The position numbers and the translations under genes were made by a program. A stretch of 64,000 nucleotides of DNA, taken from NCBI GenBank assembly GCA_017465665.1, contig JAFTVU010000029.1:1-64000 (forward strand). Reading direction: 5' to 3'. Below, in pieces: positions 7,993 through 16,502 of this stretch. Source of the DNA: Oscillospiraceae bacterium (lineage in GTDB: Bacteria > Bacillota > Clostridia > Oscillospirales > Ruminococcaceae). A model generated the notes under the pieces. That model did not search any database. It was not told where the DNA came from and saw only the letters and a program-made list of their open reading frames with translations. Every line of letters begins with the position of its first letter. Positions within the stretch are counted from its first letter, which is position 1.

Positions 7993-8022
7993 AGCCGCTG
8001 TCCGTAATGAACAGCGGCTTTT
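7993..8022 (+). terminator. Terminator of the glycosyltransferase gene
   Basis: A 9-bp perfect stem (AGCCGCTGT / ACAGCGGCT) is followed by TTTT. A second perfect 9-bp inverted repeat (TTTTCGCAT / ATGCGAAAA, 8019-8041) begins within that T run. Confidence 0.8.
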
Positions 8023-8181
8023 CGCATGGGGTATGCGAAAATGAAATAATGAATAAATTGGGGAAAACAAAAAACAAGGATGAAAGAGGACTTTCGTCCT
8101 GCCTTCTGTAACATATTATAGCAGAATAAATGTGCCGAAGTCGGGACATTTGCACGAGCTGTAAAAATTATGCTTTCCCCC

Positions 8182-8210
8182 TTGATTTATTTGAGAAAAA
8201 ATGTTAGAAT
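8182..8210 (+). promoter_or_regulatory. sigma-A promoter of the esterase-HAD operon
   Basis: TTGATT (8182-8187), 17-bp spacer, TAGAAT (8205-8210). Confidence 0.7.
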
Positions 8211-8261
8211 ATATCTGTATATTATATACTTTATTTTATTTCTTTATTCGGAGGAGCCGCA

Positions 8262-9071
8262 ATGGTAATCAAAACCTTTTACATCAATCAGGACAAGACA
8301 GCCTATGTAAAGGCTTATATGCTGGATAATATTTCGGGCCTTGCATTCTGCGAGAAGCGCCCCGCGGTAATAATCTTCCCCGGCGGCGGTTATGAATTCT
8401 GCTCAGACAGAGAGGGTGAGCCTATCGCGCTGCAGTATCTTGCAGAGGGCTACAACGCTTTCGTTGTGAACTACACCGTAAACGCAAAGTTCCCCACATC
8501 TCTTGTGGACGCGGCGTACACATTCTACAAGGTGCGTATGCGTGCCGAGGAATTCGGTGTGGATAAGGATAAGCTGGCTGTTCTCGGCTGCTCCGCAGGC
8601 GGACATCTTGCAGGCTGCCTCGCTACCATGTGGAGCGATACACAGATAGTAAAGGCTATCGGCTGTGAGCCTGCCGATCTGCGCCCCAATGCGGCTATCC
8701 TTTGTTATCCTGTTATCAGCGGCGTTACAGCTCCCCATGAGGGCAGCTTCAGAGTGCTCCTCGGCGAGGAGGCGAGCCGTTCCGATCTCAGCCGCCTTTC
8801 TCTCGAAAACAGAGTTACTCCCAAGACACCGCCTGTTTTCCTCTGGGCTACCGCCAATGACGATTGCGTTCCTGCACACAACTCCCTTGTTATGGCAAAG
8901 GCGTGCATCAGCAACAAGGTGCCTGTGGAGCTTCATATGTACGATGAGGGCCCGCACGGACTTTCCACCTGCGACAAGGCTACAGGCTGGCATGAGAGCT
9001 TCTATCTCGATAACTGCCGCCGCTGGATAAAGCTTTCCGTTGAGTTCCTCAACAAGTACATGAACGTATGA
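8262..9071 (+). CDS. Alpha/beta hydrolase, acetyl-esterase/lipase-like
   Basis: 269 aa. The oxyanion-hole motif is IIFPGGGYEF (HGGG-like), the nucleophile elbow is LGCSAGGH (Ser about 109), the acid lies in ANDDCVPAHNS, and the His in DEGPHGLS. No signal peptide, so it is cytoplasmic. Homologous enzymes deacetylate sugars or hydrolyse short acyl esters; the exact substrate is unknown. The ATG follows GGAGGAG. It overlaps the next gene by ATGA, so this is the head of a five-gene run ending at 11397. Confidence 0.88.
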   Translation: MVIKTFYINQDKTAYVKAYMLDNISGLAFCEKRPAVIIFPGGGYEFCSDREGEPIALQYLAEGYNAFVVNYTVNAKFPTSLVDAAYTFYKVRMRAEEFGVDKDKLAVLGCSAGGHLAGCLATMWSDTQIVKAIGCEPADLRPNAAILCYPVISGVTAPHEGSFRVLLGEEASRSDLSRLSLENRVTPKTPPVFLWATANDDCVPAHNSLVMAKACISNKVPVELHMYDEGPHGLSTCDKATGWHESFYLDNCRRWIKLSVEFLNKYMNV

Positions 9072-9808
9072 AAAAGCCATCCATGATGATCTTCGATTAC
9101 GGTCAGACTCTCGGCTACGAGCCCGGGTTTGATCTTATGAGAGGATATAATGCGATATATAAGCACATAACCAAAAATCCCGATAACGTGTCCGCCGAGG
9201 AGCTTAAGCTGTTCGGCGACATGATATTTCAGAGGCAGCGCGATGTGCTGCATACAGGCTACGAGCCGCACAGCCATCAGGGCTACAGGGCGGCATTCGA
9301 GTACTACGGTCTGGAGTTCGATACGGATATAGCGGAGATAGAGCGTATACTGTGGGACAACACCGCCATTGGTGAGATAATGCCCCATTCGGATAAGCTT
9401 CTGCGATATCTGGAGGATAACGGTATCCGTTATGGAATGATCAGCAACATCGGCTGGTCGGGCAAGGCTCTTTCGGACAGGATGAACAGGCTGTTTCCGA
9501 ACAATAAGTTCGAGTTTATCATCGCATCCAGTGAGTATGGCATCCGCAAGCCTGACAGGCTGATATTCGATATTGCGCTGCGAAAGGCAGGGCTTCCTGC
9601 AGAGGAGGTCTGGTACTGCGGCGATAGCATTGAAAACGACGTGCAGGGCGCGATATCCGCAGGAATGTTCCCTGTGCTGTATGAATGCCGCGTTGAGGGC
9701 GGACTGCCCAAGGATAATACCGCGCTTTACGGCAGCTGTGAATATCTTCATATCCATGACTGGAACGAGCTTATAACGCTTCTTTCACAGACAGAGGTGA
9801 CGGTATGA
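9068..9808 (+). CDS. HAD-superfamily hydrolase
   Basis: 246 aa HAD fold with a helical cap. Motif I is MIFDYGQTL: the nucleophile Asp is kept but the second acidic residue of the usual DxD is Gly, as in some dehalogenase-like HADs. Motif II is MISNIGWSG, the motif III lysine is in YGIRKPDRLIF, and motif IV is YCGDSIENDVQGAISAG. Probable phosphatase of unknown substrate. It overlaps the genes on both sides by 4 bp, indicating translational coupling. Confidence 0.88.
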   Translation: MKKPSMMIFDYGQTLGYEPGFDLMRGYNAIYKHITKNPDNVSAEELKLFGDMIFQRQRDVLHTGYEPHSHQGYRAAFEYYGLEFDTDIAEIERILWDNTAIGEIMPHSDKLLRYLEDNGIRYGMISNIGWSGKALSDRMNRLFPNNKFEFIIASSEYGIRKPDRLIFDIALRKAGLPAEEVWYCGDSIENDVQGAISAGMFPVLYECRVEGGLPKDNTALYGSCEYLHIHDWNELITLLSQTEVTV

Positions 9809-10419
9809 CAGAGCACGCAGGCTATTCTCAGGTGGATGACAGATATGGCCGCTTAGCGAAAGGTACGTTCCGCTGTCCTAAAAAGAAAGAGGGCGCGATG
9901 CTCAACGTAGTTGCAGTTATCTATATCGTGTGGCTCGTAATAGTGGTGGTGAATGCTGTTATAGTTCTTTCGGGCGATCTCAGCGTGCCGATATTCGAGT
10001 ATGACAAGACGATAGAGGATTACAAGCCTACGCTTGATCTTCTCTGTGTGATAATATCTGTACTTCTTCTTTTTATACTGACATATGCCGCCGTGTTTGC
10101 GGTCATTCTGATAACCAACGGCTCGGAATACACCTATTTTGCGGATGAGGTAAAGATGGTCATCACCGATCCCGAGGGCGCCAAGATAGTGATAGAATAC
10201 AAGGATGTGATATGCGTCACATACGAAAGGCTGACTCTGTTCTCAAGGCGCGAGCGAGGTTACGATGTGCATATCGAAACGAAGTACCGCACCCATCATT
10301 ACCAGTATATATTCTCGAAAAACAAGCTGTTCCGTCAGGAAAAGGACACGCCGTTCTTCATTCTGGAGGAGGCGGCAGGTCTGAAAAAGCGCAGATATAC
10401 CGATGAAATGGGTACATGA
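9805..10419 (+). CDS. Two-TM membrane protein, unknown function
   Basis: 204 aa. A polar N-terminus of about 30 residues is followed by two long hydrophobic helices (about residues 33-54 and 73-104) and a cytoplasmic beta-rich tail (YFADEVKMVITDPEGAKIVIEYKDVICVTYERLTLFS). That tail resembles the PH-like domain often attached to short membrane anchors. The layout is similar to the protein at 1426-1896. No family name is recognised. It overlaps the preceding gene by 4 bp, and the next gene starts directly after its stop. Confidence 0.78.
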   Translation: MTEHAGYSQVDDRYGRLAKGTFRCPKKKEGAMLNVVAVIYIVWLVIVVVNAVIVLSGDLSVPIFEYDKTIEDYKPTLDLLCVIISVLLLFILTYAAVFAVILITNGSEYTYFADEVKMVITDPEGAKIVIEYKDVICVTYERLTLFSRRERGYDVHIETKYRTHHYQYIFSKNKLFRQEKDTPFFILEEAAGLKKRRYTDEMGT

Positions 10420-10420
10420 T

Positions 10421-11041
10421 ATGAACGATATAAAATTGCTGTTCTTTGATCTGGGAGGAGTGCTTCTTGATGAGCGCGCTTGCTGGGAGGACAGGATACA
10501 CCGCACCTGCGAAAAGCACGGTATCTCTGCCGATGTGCTTCGCGGTGAGATGGAAAAAGCGTCTCGCTCCAATCTGCACGAATACAAGGGCGCTCTCGAT
10601 GCACTGGGCATAAGCTTCGGCGAGAAGTGGAACTCCGAATTTATAGCTCCGTATCCCGAAGCGGCAAAGGTGCTGGCGGAGCTGAAAGCAGGCTACAGGC
10701 TCGGTGTGATAGCTAATCAGCCGCTCAATACGCGAAAGCGCATGGAGGAATGGGGTCTTGCCGAATACTTTGATCTTATGCTGATATCCGCGGAGGTCGG
10801 CTTTTCAAAGCCTGATCCGATACTGTTCAGAGAAGCATTGTACAAAGCGCAGGTCACCGCAGATAAGTGCGTGATGATAGGCGACAAGCTGACTAATGAT
10901 ATCGCTCCCGCAAAGGCGCTGGGCTTTAAGACGGTCTGGGTAAGGCAGGAATGGGGCGGAATGCAGACACCATGCATAGAGGCACTCACGCCCGATCACA
11001 CGGTGGATTCCCTTGTGGAGTTGTTGGAGGTGCTGAAATGA
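10421..11041 (+). CDS. HAD-superfamily hydrolase (second in operon)
   Basis: 206 aa from the ATG at 10421, preferred because family members begin shortly before LLFFDLGGVLLDE; an in-frame ATG at 10403 lies inside the preceding gene. Neither has a strong ribosome site. Motif II is GVIANQ, the motif III Lys is in GFSKPDPILF, and motif IV is VMIGDKLTNDIAPAKALG. Substrate unknown. It is not obviously a recent duplicate of the HAD at 9068, since cap regions differ. Confidence 0.86.
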   Translation: MNDIKLLFFDLGGVLLDERACWEDRIHRTCEKHGISADVLRGEMEKASRSNLHEYKGALDALGISFGEKWNSEFIAPYPEAAKVLAELKAGYRLGVIANQPLNTRKRMEEWGLAEYFDLMLISAEVGFSKPDPILFREALYKAQVTADKCVMIGDKLTNDIAPAKALGFKTVWVRQEWGGMQTPCIEALTPDHTVDSLVELLEVLK

Positions 11042-11397
11042 GCGAGAATAGCAAGGCTGTGAGGACAGGCTCTGTGATAGCGCTGATTGCCTTTATTCTT
11101 TCGTTTGTTCCGTATCTGATATTACTGGGCTTTGGTATATATGCCGCGGTGGACGGCTTTACATTTTTTTCGCAGACCAGCTATGGGATGGACGCATTTT
11201 TGACTACAGTGTTCTTCTTTACTTATCTGTTCTATCCCGTGCCCTTGTTCTGCCTTGTGTATCAGATATGCTGGCTGATAAGGCGTAAGCATAAGACTAT
11301 TCCGCTGAAGAAATACATACGCAATTGTGCGATAGTATACGCGGTCCTGCTGGCGATAGTATGCGTGATCGGCGTGCCGTGGCTTGATATGATCTGA
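11038..11397 (+). CDS. Small three-TM membrane protein
   Basis: 119 aa from the ATG at 11038, which overlaps the stop of the HAD gene (ATGA). Three hydrophobic segments are visible (about residues 15-38, 49-78 and 97-116), with basic residues RRKHKTIPLKKYIR between the second and third. Function not recognised. Last gene of the run that starts at 8262; no strong terminator follows. Confidence 0.72.
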   Translation: MSENSKAVRTGSVIALIAFILSFVPYLILLGFGIYAAVDGFTFFSQTSYGMDAFLTTVFFFTYLFYPVPLFCLVYQICWLIRRKHKTIPLKKYIRNCAIVYAVLLAIVCVIGVPWLDMI

Positions 11398-11432
11398 ATA
11401 TTGGCGAGTGCGACGGGAGTTTTTTCGTGCAC

Positions 11433-11462
11433 TTGACAAGATAAATAAACTATGCTAATATA
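11433..11462 (+). promoter_or_regulatory. sigma-A promoter of lysA
   Basis: TTGACA (11433-11438), 18-bp spacer, and TAATAT (11457-11462) preceded by TGC (extended -10). Confidence 0.65.
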
Positions 11463-11486
11463 TGGTTAGTTAGAAAGAGCTAACCA
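11463..11486 (+). promoter_or_regulatory. Inverted repeat at the lysA transcription start
   Basis: TGGTTAG (11463-11469) and CTAACCA (11480-11486) form a perfect 7-bp inverted repeat directly after the -10 box. It could be an operator or a 5' hairpin. Confidence 0.45.
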
Positions 11487-11506
11487 CAAAGAAAGGAAGA
11501 CATACG

Positions 11507-12772
11507 ATGAAAACTCCATTTGTAACAAAGGAACAGGTAGAGGAGATAGTAAAGACCTACCCCACGCCGTTCCATATCTATGATGAAAAGGCTATCCGCG
11601 AGAATGCACGCGCTCTTAAGGCTGCATTTTCCTGGAACAAGGGCTTCCGCGAGTATTTTGCTGTAAAGGCTACTCCCAATCCCTTTATCCTCAAGGTGCT
11701 TCAGGAGGAGGGCTGCGGCTTCGATTGCTCCAGCTATACAGAGCTCATGATGAGCGATCAGGTAGGCGGTAAGGCTCATGATATCATGTTCAGCTCCAAC
11801 GCTACTCCCGATGAGGATTTCCTGCTTGCTCACAAGCTGGGCGCTATCATCAATCTGGATGACTTCACTCACATCGATGTTCTCGACAAGCTGACAGGCA
11901 TTCCCGAGACCATCTGCTGCCGCTACAATCCCGGCGGAGAGTTCAAGACCGATGGCAGCCCCAATGTAATGGATACTCCCCGTGATGCAAAGTACGGCTT
12001 TACACACGAGCAGATAATCGAAGGCTATCGCATACTCAAGGAAAAGGGCGCAAAGAAGTTCGGTATGCACGCGTTCCTTGCTTCCAACACACTCACAAAC
12101 GATTACTACCCCACACTGGCAAGGATCATGTTCCGTGCCGCTGTTGAGATAAAGGAAAAGTCAGGCGTAGAGCTGAGCTTCATCAACCTTTCGGGCGGCG
12201 TTGGTATCCCCTACAAGCCCGATCAGCCTGCCAACGATATTGCGGTTATCGGCGCAAAGGTCAAGGAGGCTTATGAGGAGATACTCGTGCCCGCAGGTAT
12301 GGGCGATGTTGCTATCTTCACAGAGCTGGGACGCTTCATGCTCGCTCCTTACGGACACCTTATCGCAAAGGCTATCCGTGAAAAGCACATCCACAAGGAG
12401 TATATCGGTCTGGATGCCTGTGCGGCTAACCTCATGCGTCCTGCTATCTATGGTTCTTACCACCATATCACCGTTCTCGGCAAGGAGAATGCTCCCTGCG
12501 ATCATATGTACGATGTGACAGGCGGTCTGTGCGAGAACTGCGATAAGTTCGCCATCGACAGAATGCTCCCGAAGATCGATATCGGCGATTATGTGGCTAT
12601 CCACGATACAGGCGCTCACGGCTTCTCCATGGGCTATAACTATAACGGCAAGCTGAGAAGCGCAGAGCTGCTGCTCAGAGAGGATGGAAGTGTGAAGCTC
12701 ATCCGCCGTGCAGAGACTCCTGAGGATTATTTCAGAACGTTTGATTTTGCTGAGGGCAAATTTGAAGTGTAA
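11507..12772 (+). CDS. lysA: Diaminopimelate decarboxylase
   Basis: 421 aa, fold-type III PLP decarboxylase. The PLP lysine is in YFAVKATPNP (Lys54); the glycine-rich phosphate loop is INLSGGVGIPY; substrate and partner motifs are TELGRFMLAPYG and GGLCENCDKFA (active-site Cys). Converts meso-diaminopimelate to lysine, complementing dapL at 0.2 kb. Some divergent members decarboxylate related diamino acids, but residues and length fit LysA. The ATG follows GAAAGGAAG. Own promoter; a hairpin follows. Confidence 0.92.
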   Translation: MKTPFVTKEQVEEIVKTYPTPFHIYDEKAIRENARALKAAFSWNKGFREYFAVKATPNPFILKVLQEEGCGFDCSSYTELMMSDQVGGKAHDIMFSSNATPDEDFLLAHKLGAIINLDDFTHIDVLDKLTGIPETICCRYNPGGEFKTDGSPNVMDTPRDAKYGFTHEQIIEGYRILKEKGAKKFGMHAFLASNTLTNDYYPTLARIMFRAAVEIKEKSGVELSFINLSGGVGIPYKPDQPANDIAVIGAKVKEAYEEILVPAGMGDVAIFTELGRFMLAPYGHLIAKAIREKHIHKEYIGLDACAANLMRPAIYGSYHHITVLGKENAPCDHMYDVTGGLCENCDKFAIDRMLPKIDIGDYVAIHDTGAHGFSMGYNYNGKLRSAELLLREDGSVKLIRRAETPEDYFRTFDFAEGKFEV

Positions 12773-12783
12773 TTGAGTAGTAG

Positions 12784-12813
12784 TGGCGGCATAGCTTTAT
12801 ATGCCGCCATTTG
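12784..12813 (+). terminator. Terminator after lysA
   Basis: A perfect 10-bp stem (TGGCGGCATA / TATGCCGCCA, loop of 6) with a short T run. Read-through into the Nudix gene is possible. Confidence 0.65.
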
Positions 12814-12832
12814 TGATGTACGGAGGTACAGT

Positions 12833-13324
12833 ATGAAGCTCTTATTCACCATCGACAGGAAAGACTATAACGAAAGCTGGGCACATTCAAAGCGCCCGTC
12901 CATAAGAGCCGTCATCTTTAAGGGGGATAAGCTCGCCATGGTGTACAGCGTCCGTGACGGCTACTACAAGTTCCCAGGGGGTGGTATGGAGGAGGGCGAG
13001 GACCAGCGGTCAACGCTCATACGAGAGGTGCGTGAGGAGGTCGGGTTGAACGTTATTCCGTCTTCTATAAAGGAATTCGGAGAGGTAGTTGAGCTGAGAA
13101 AGAGCAATATCTTCGAGAACACCGTGTTCGAGCAGGAAAGCTTCTACTACTTCTGCGAGACTGAGGACAGCGTTTCGGAGCAGCACCTTGATGATTATGA
13201 AGCGCGGGCAGGCTTTGAGCTGCGCTTTGTGACGATACAGGACGCGATAACAGCCAATCAGAGCGCTGATGCGGAGTTCCTTATAAGAGAGACGCGTGTG
13301 CTTCGGCTGCTCGCTGATTTGTGA
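12833..13324 (+). CDS. Nudix hydrolase
   Basis: 163 aa from the ATG at 12833, preceded by GGAGGT; the longer frame from 12773 crosses the lysA terminator and lacks a ribosome site. A complete Nudix box runs from GGMEEGEDQRS to REVREEVGL, matching G-x5-E-x7-REUxEExGU. These enzymes hydrolyse nucleoside-diphosphate-linked substrates; this one cannot be assigned further. Located between lysA and the pyr operon, with no obvious functional link to either. Confidence 0.88.
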   Translation: MKLLFTIDRKDYNESWAHSKRPSIRAVIFKGDKLAMVYSVRDGYYKFPGGGMEEGEDQRSTLIREVREEVGLNVIPSSIKEFGEVVELRKSNIFENTVFEQESFYYFCETEDSVSEQHLDDYEARAGFELRFVTIQDAITANQSADAEFLIRETRVLRLLADL

Positions 13325-13375
13325 GTTTTGTAGAAAAATTCCTTTAAAAAATTTTTCAGTGTGGCTATATTACTA

Positions 13376-13404
13376 TTGACAAAAATCTATAAATGAGATA
13401 TAAT
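13376..13404 (+). promoter_or_regulatory. sigma-A promoter of the pyr operon
   Basis: Consensus TTGACA (13376-13381), 17-bp spacer, consensus TATAAT (13399-13404). Confidence 0.88.
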
Positions 13405-13427
13405 TATTGCAGTGATAAAAATTGCGA

Positions 13428-13475
13428 AAAGCAGCACCCTTTAAGGCGGCACTGAGAGGTCGGCAAGGTTGAGAT
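13428..13475 (+). promoter_or_regulatory. PyrR-binding attenuator element
   Basis: The leader contains ACTGAGAGGTC followed by GGCAAGGTTGAG, matching the PyrR-binding loop consensus (U/A-C-C-N-G-N-G-A-G-G-Y) and its downstream AAGG segment as known from B. subtilis pyr leaders. It lies between the promoter and a terminator hairpin, with pyrR as the first gene. With UMP bound, PyrR should stabilise this anti-antiterminator and allow termination. Confidence 0.8.
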
Positions 13476-13533
13476 GTTTTCGTTCCTGTGGTATAGCTAT
13501 AACTGTACGAAAAAACAGAGAAATACGAGAATC

Positions 13534-13566
13534 AAGCCTTTCACCTCAACGGTGAAAGGCTTTTTT
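13534..13566 (+). terminator. Attenuator terminator of the pyr leader
   Basis: A 12-bp perfect stem (AAGCCTTTCACC / GGTGAAAGGCTT, loop of 5) ends in six T residues, 34 bp before pyrR. Confidence 0.9.
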
Positions 13567-13599
13567 GGTGCGTTTTTCGGGGAAAGGGAGTGAGCTGCC

Positions 13600-14142
13600 A
13601 TGTGCTGCACCAAAGGACTTACGCTTAAAGCTGAAATACTTGATGAAAGCGCGATCGCAAGGGCTGTTACCCGTATTTCGTTTGAGATACTTGAACGGAA
13701 CAAGGGTACTGAGGGTCTTTGTTTGATCGGGCTTTTTTCTCGCGGTGCGGTCCTTGCAAAAAGGATAGCGGCAAAGATAGCCGATGTCGAGGGCAGCGAT
13801 GTTCCCGTAGGTCTGCTGGATATCACACCGTTCCGTGATGATAAGCCGCGCACTGAGGTCTGCGATAACAGCGAGATAGACTTCGATATCGCAGGCAGGC
13901 GCGTTGTGATCGTGGATGATGTTATCTTCACAGGCAGAACGGCGCGTGCTGCGATAGACGGCCTGATGTCAAGAGGCAGACCTGAGCTGATACAGCTTGC
14001 GGCTCTTATAGACCGCGGTCACAGGGAGCTTCCCATACGAGCTGATTATATCGGAAAGAACCTGCCTACCTCCCGTGAGGAAAAGGTAAAGGTAATGGTG
14101 GCGGAGCTTGACGGCTGCGACAAGGTGGTCATCTACGGATGA
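13600..14142 (+). CDS. pyrR: Bifunctional pyr operon attenuation regulator / uracil phosphoribosyltransferase
   Basis: 180 aa, type I phosphoribosyltransferase fold. The PRPP-binding motif VVIVDDVIFTGRT lies at about residues 101-113, and LIGLFSRGAVLAKRI and DITPFRDD are typical of PyrR. Binds pyr leader RNA in a UMP-dependent manner and may have residual UPRTase activity. The ATG follows GGGAGTGAG. Preceded by its own PyrR-responsive attenuator, so the operon is autoregulated. Confidence 0.94.
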   Translation: MCCTKGLTLKAEILDESAIARAVTRISFEILERNKGTEGLCLIGLFSRGAVLAKRIAAKIADVEGSDVPVGLLDITPFRDDKPRTEVCDNSEIDFDIAGRRVVIVDDVIFTGRTARAAIDGLMSRGRPELIQLAALIDRGHRELPIRADYIGKNLPTSREEKVKVMVAELDGCDKVVIYG

Positions 14143-14197
14143 TCTGATCCTGATTTGAATGCACATAGATGCAGTGAATAGAAATACGGAGGGCGAA

Positions 14198-15472
14198 ATG
14201 ACATTATTTCTGAAGAACGGCTATGTTGTGGACAGTGCGAATGATTTCGAGGGCAAGGCTGATATCGTCATCAAGGACGGCGAGATAGAACGTATCGGCA
14301 AGCGTCTGAGCTGTTCCAAGGCTGACAGAGTGATCGATTGCAAGGGGCTGACTATCATTCCCGGAATATGCGATATGCACGTGCATTTCCGCGATCCCGG
14401 ACAGACCCACAAGGAAGATATCATCACAGGCGGCGAGGCCGCTGTTGCAGGCGGTGTTACTGCGGTGGCTTGTATGCCCAACACCACTCCCGCGGTCGAT
14501 AATGCTGAAACTGTAAAGTACATCATAGAAAAAGCAAAGCAGTCCAAGACCAAGGTCTATCCTGTTGGCTGCATCACAAAGGGTCTCAAGGGCGAGGAGC
14601 TGTGCGATTTCGAGGAGCTTCGCAACGCAGGCTGTGTTGCAGTATCCGATGACGGCAGACCCGTAAAGAACGCAAAGACTATGGCAAGAGCGATGGTTAA
14701 AGCTCATTATGCAGGCCTCAAGGTGATCTCCCACTGTGAGGATCTTGATATAATATCGGGCGGCATCATGAACAGCGGCAAGGTATCCAAGGAGCTGGGA
14801 GTGCCCGGAATGCACCGACTCAGCGAGGATATCATCACCAATCGTGAGATAACCATTGCCACAGACCTTGAAATGCCCATCCATATCGCACATGTTTCCA
14901 CCATGCAGAGCATGCAGAACATACGAGTATTCTCCAGATACGGCACGATGGTCACCAGTGAGACCTGTCCGCACTACTTCATGCTGACAGATGAAAAGCT
15001 GCGTACCCGTGACGCAGACTACAGAATGAATCCTCCGCTGCGTACCGCAGACGATGTAAAGGCTATCACAGAGGGTATCTGCGATGGCACTATCGACTGC
15101 ATCGTAACAGATCATGCTCCCCACACTGCTGAAGAAAAGGCGGATTTCCTGAAAGCTCCCAACGGAGTAGTGGGACTTGAAACATCACTTGCTGCTACAC
15201 TCACTGCGCTGTACCACACAGGCAAGGTAAAGCTCTCCAGAATAGTTGCGTTGATGTGCGTAAATCCCAGAAGAATACTCAGCATCCCGGGCGGCTCGCT
15301 GCAGCCGGGCGATGTGGCGGATATCTGTATATTCGACCCTAACGAGGAGTGGAAGGTAGTTCCCGAAAAGCTCCACTCCAAATCCAAGAACACCTGCTTC
15401 AAGGGCAAGGTGCTCAGAGGAAGAGTTAAGTACACCATCGTAGACGGCGAAGTCGTTTACGAGGATAAATAA
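14198..15472 (+). CDS. pyrC: Dihydroorotase
   Basis: 424 aa from the ATG at 14198, chosen for the strong GGAGGGC upstream and family start (MTLFLKNGYVVD); an in-frame ATG at 14159 lacks a ribosome site. Amidohydrolase fold with the metal pair in DMHVHFRDPGQTHKED, further ligands in SHCEDLD and HIAHVST, and the late Asp in IVTDHAPH. Cyclises carbamoyl-aspartate to dihydroorotate. Second gene of the pyr operon. Confidence 0.95.
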   Translation: MTLFLKNGYVVDSANDFEGKADIVIKDGEIERIGKRLSCSKADRVIDCKGLTIIPGICDMHVHFRDPGQTHKEDIITGGEAAVAGGVTAVACMPNTTPAVDNAETVKYIIEKAKQSKTKVYPVGCITKGLKGEELCDFEELRNAGCVAVSDDGRPVKNAKTMARAMVKAHYAGLKVISHCEDLDIISGGIMNSGKVSKELGVPGMHRLSEDIITNREITIATDLEMPIHIAHVSTMQSMQNIRVFSRYGTMVTSETCPHYFMLTDEKLRTRDADYRMNPPLRTADDVKAITEGICDGTIDCIVTDHAPHTAEEKADFLKAPNGVVGLETSLAATLTALYHTGKVKLSRIVALMCVNPRRILSIPGGSLQPGDVADICIFDPNEEWKVVPEKLHSKSKNTCFKGKVLRGRVKYTIVDGEVVYEDK

Positions 15473-15533
15473 GGCTGGCAGTAAAGCAAATTCAGTAAAC
15501 AATTAAAATTAATATAAAGAGAGGTAGAACACC

Positions 15534-16469
15534 ATGTCATTTGACAGACTTATCGAGAAGATCGAAAAGACCCAGAACCCCACCGTTGCAGGACTTGATC
15601 CCAAGCTCGACTACGTTCCCGAGTACATCCGTGAGAAGTGCTTCGAGAAGTACGGCGAGACATTAAAGGGCGCTGCAAAGGCTCTGCTTGAATACAACAA
15701 GGGACTTATAGACGCGCTGTGCGATATCGTTCCCGCTGTAAAGCCCCAGGCTGCTTATTATGAGATGTACGGCCCTGCAGGCATGAAGGCTCTGCAGAAG
15801 ACTCAGGAATATGCACGCGAGAAGGGTATGTTCGTTATCACAGACGGCAAGAGAAACGATATCGGTACTACCATGGAAGCGTATGCAACAGCGCACCTCG
15901 GCAAGGTAAAGGTGGGCTCCAAGGAGTATGAGCCTTTCATCGGTGACGCTCTGACAGTAAACGGCTACCTCGGCTCTGACGGCATCAAGCCTCTGCTGAA
16001 CATCTGCCGTGAGAACGACAAGGGCATCTTCGTTCTTGCGAAGACCTCCAATCCCTCCTCGGGCGAGCTTCAGGACAGAAAGATCGAGAATATGCCCATC
16101 TATGAAGTAATGGGTCATATGTGCGAGGGCTGGGGCAAGGAGCTGCCCGGCAAGTACGGCTACAGCGGTGTAGGCGCAGTTGTTGGCGCGACATACCCCG
16201 AGCAGATCGTATATCTGAGAGAGGCGCTGCCCACCACATTCTTCCTCATCCCCGGCTACGGTGCACAGGGCGCAGGCGCTAAGGATATCGCAGCAGCGTT
16301 TGACAAGAACGGTCTGGGCGGTATCGTAAACAGCTCCAGAGGCATCATGTGTGCATACCAGAAAGAAAAGTGCGATGAGCGTGATTACGCACAGGCAGCA
16401 CGCAGAGAAGCTATCCGCATGAGAGACGATATCATGAGCTTTGTAGGCAAGATCGTTATCAATAAGTAA
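15534..16469 (+). CDS. pyrF: Orotidine-5'-phosphate decarboxylase, long (type 2) form
   Basis: 311 aa, the longer subfamily distinct from the ~240-aa Bacillus form. N-terminal TVAGLDPKLDYVPEYI, catalytic VITDGKRNDIGTTMEAYA (Lys/Asp dyad) and phosphate-binding FLIPGYGAQGAGAKD with VNSSRGIM. Produces UMP, the final step of de novo synthesis. Preceded by AGAGAGGTAG; 33 bp upstream of carA. Confidence 0.95.
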   Translation: MSFDRLIEKIEKTQNPTVAGLDPKLDYVPEYIREKCFEKYGETLKGAAKALLEYNKGLIDALCDIVPAVKPQAAYYEMYGPAGMKALQKTQEYAREKGMFVITDGKRNDIGTTMEAYATAHLGKVKVGSKEYEPFIGDALTVNGYLGSDGIKPLLNICRENDKGIFVLAKTSNPSSGELQDRKIENMPIYEVMGHMCEGWGKELPGKYGYSGVGAVVGATYPEQIVYLREALPTTFFLIPGYGAQGAGAKDIAAAFDKNGLGGIVNSSRGIMCAYQKEKCDERDYAQAARREAIRMRDDIMSFVGKIVINK

Positions 16470-16502
16470 ATCAAAAGAAATAAATATATACGGAGGCAGA
16501 AA

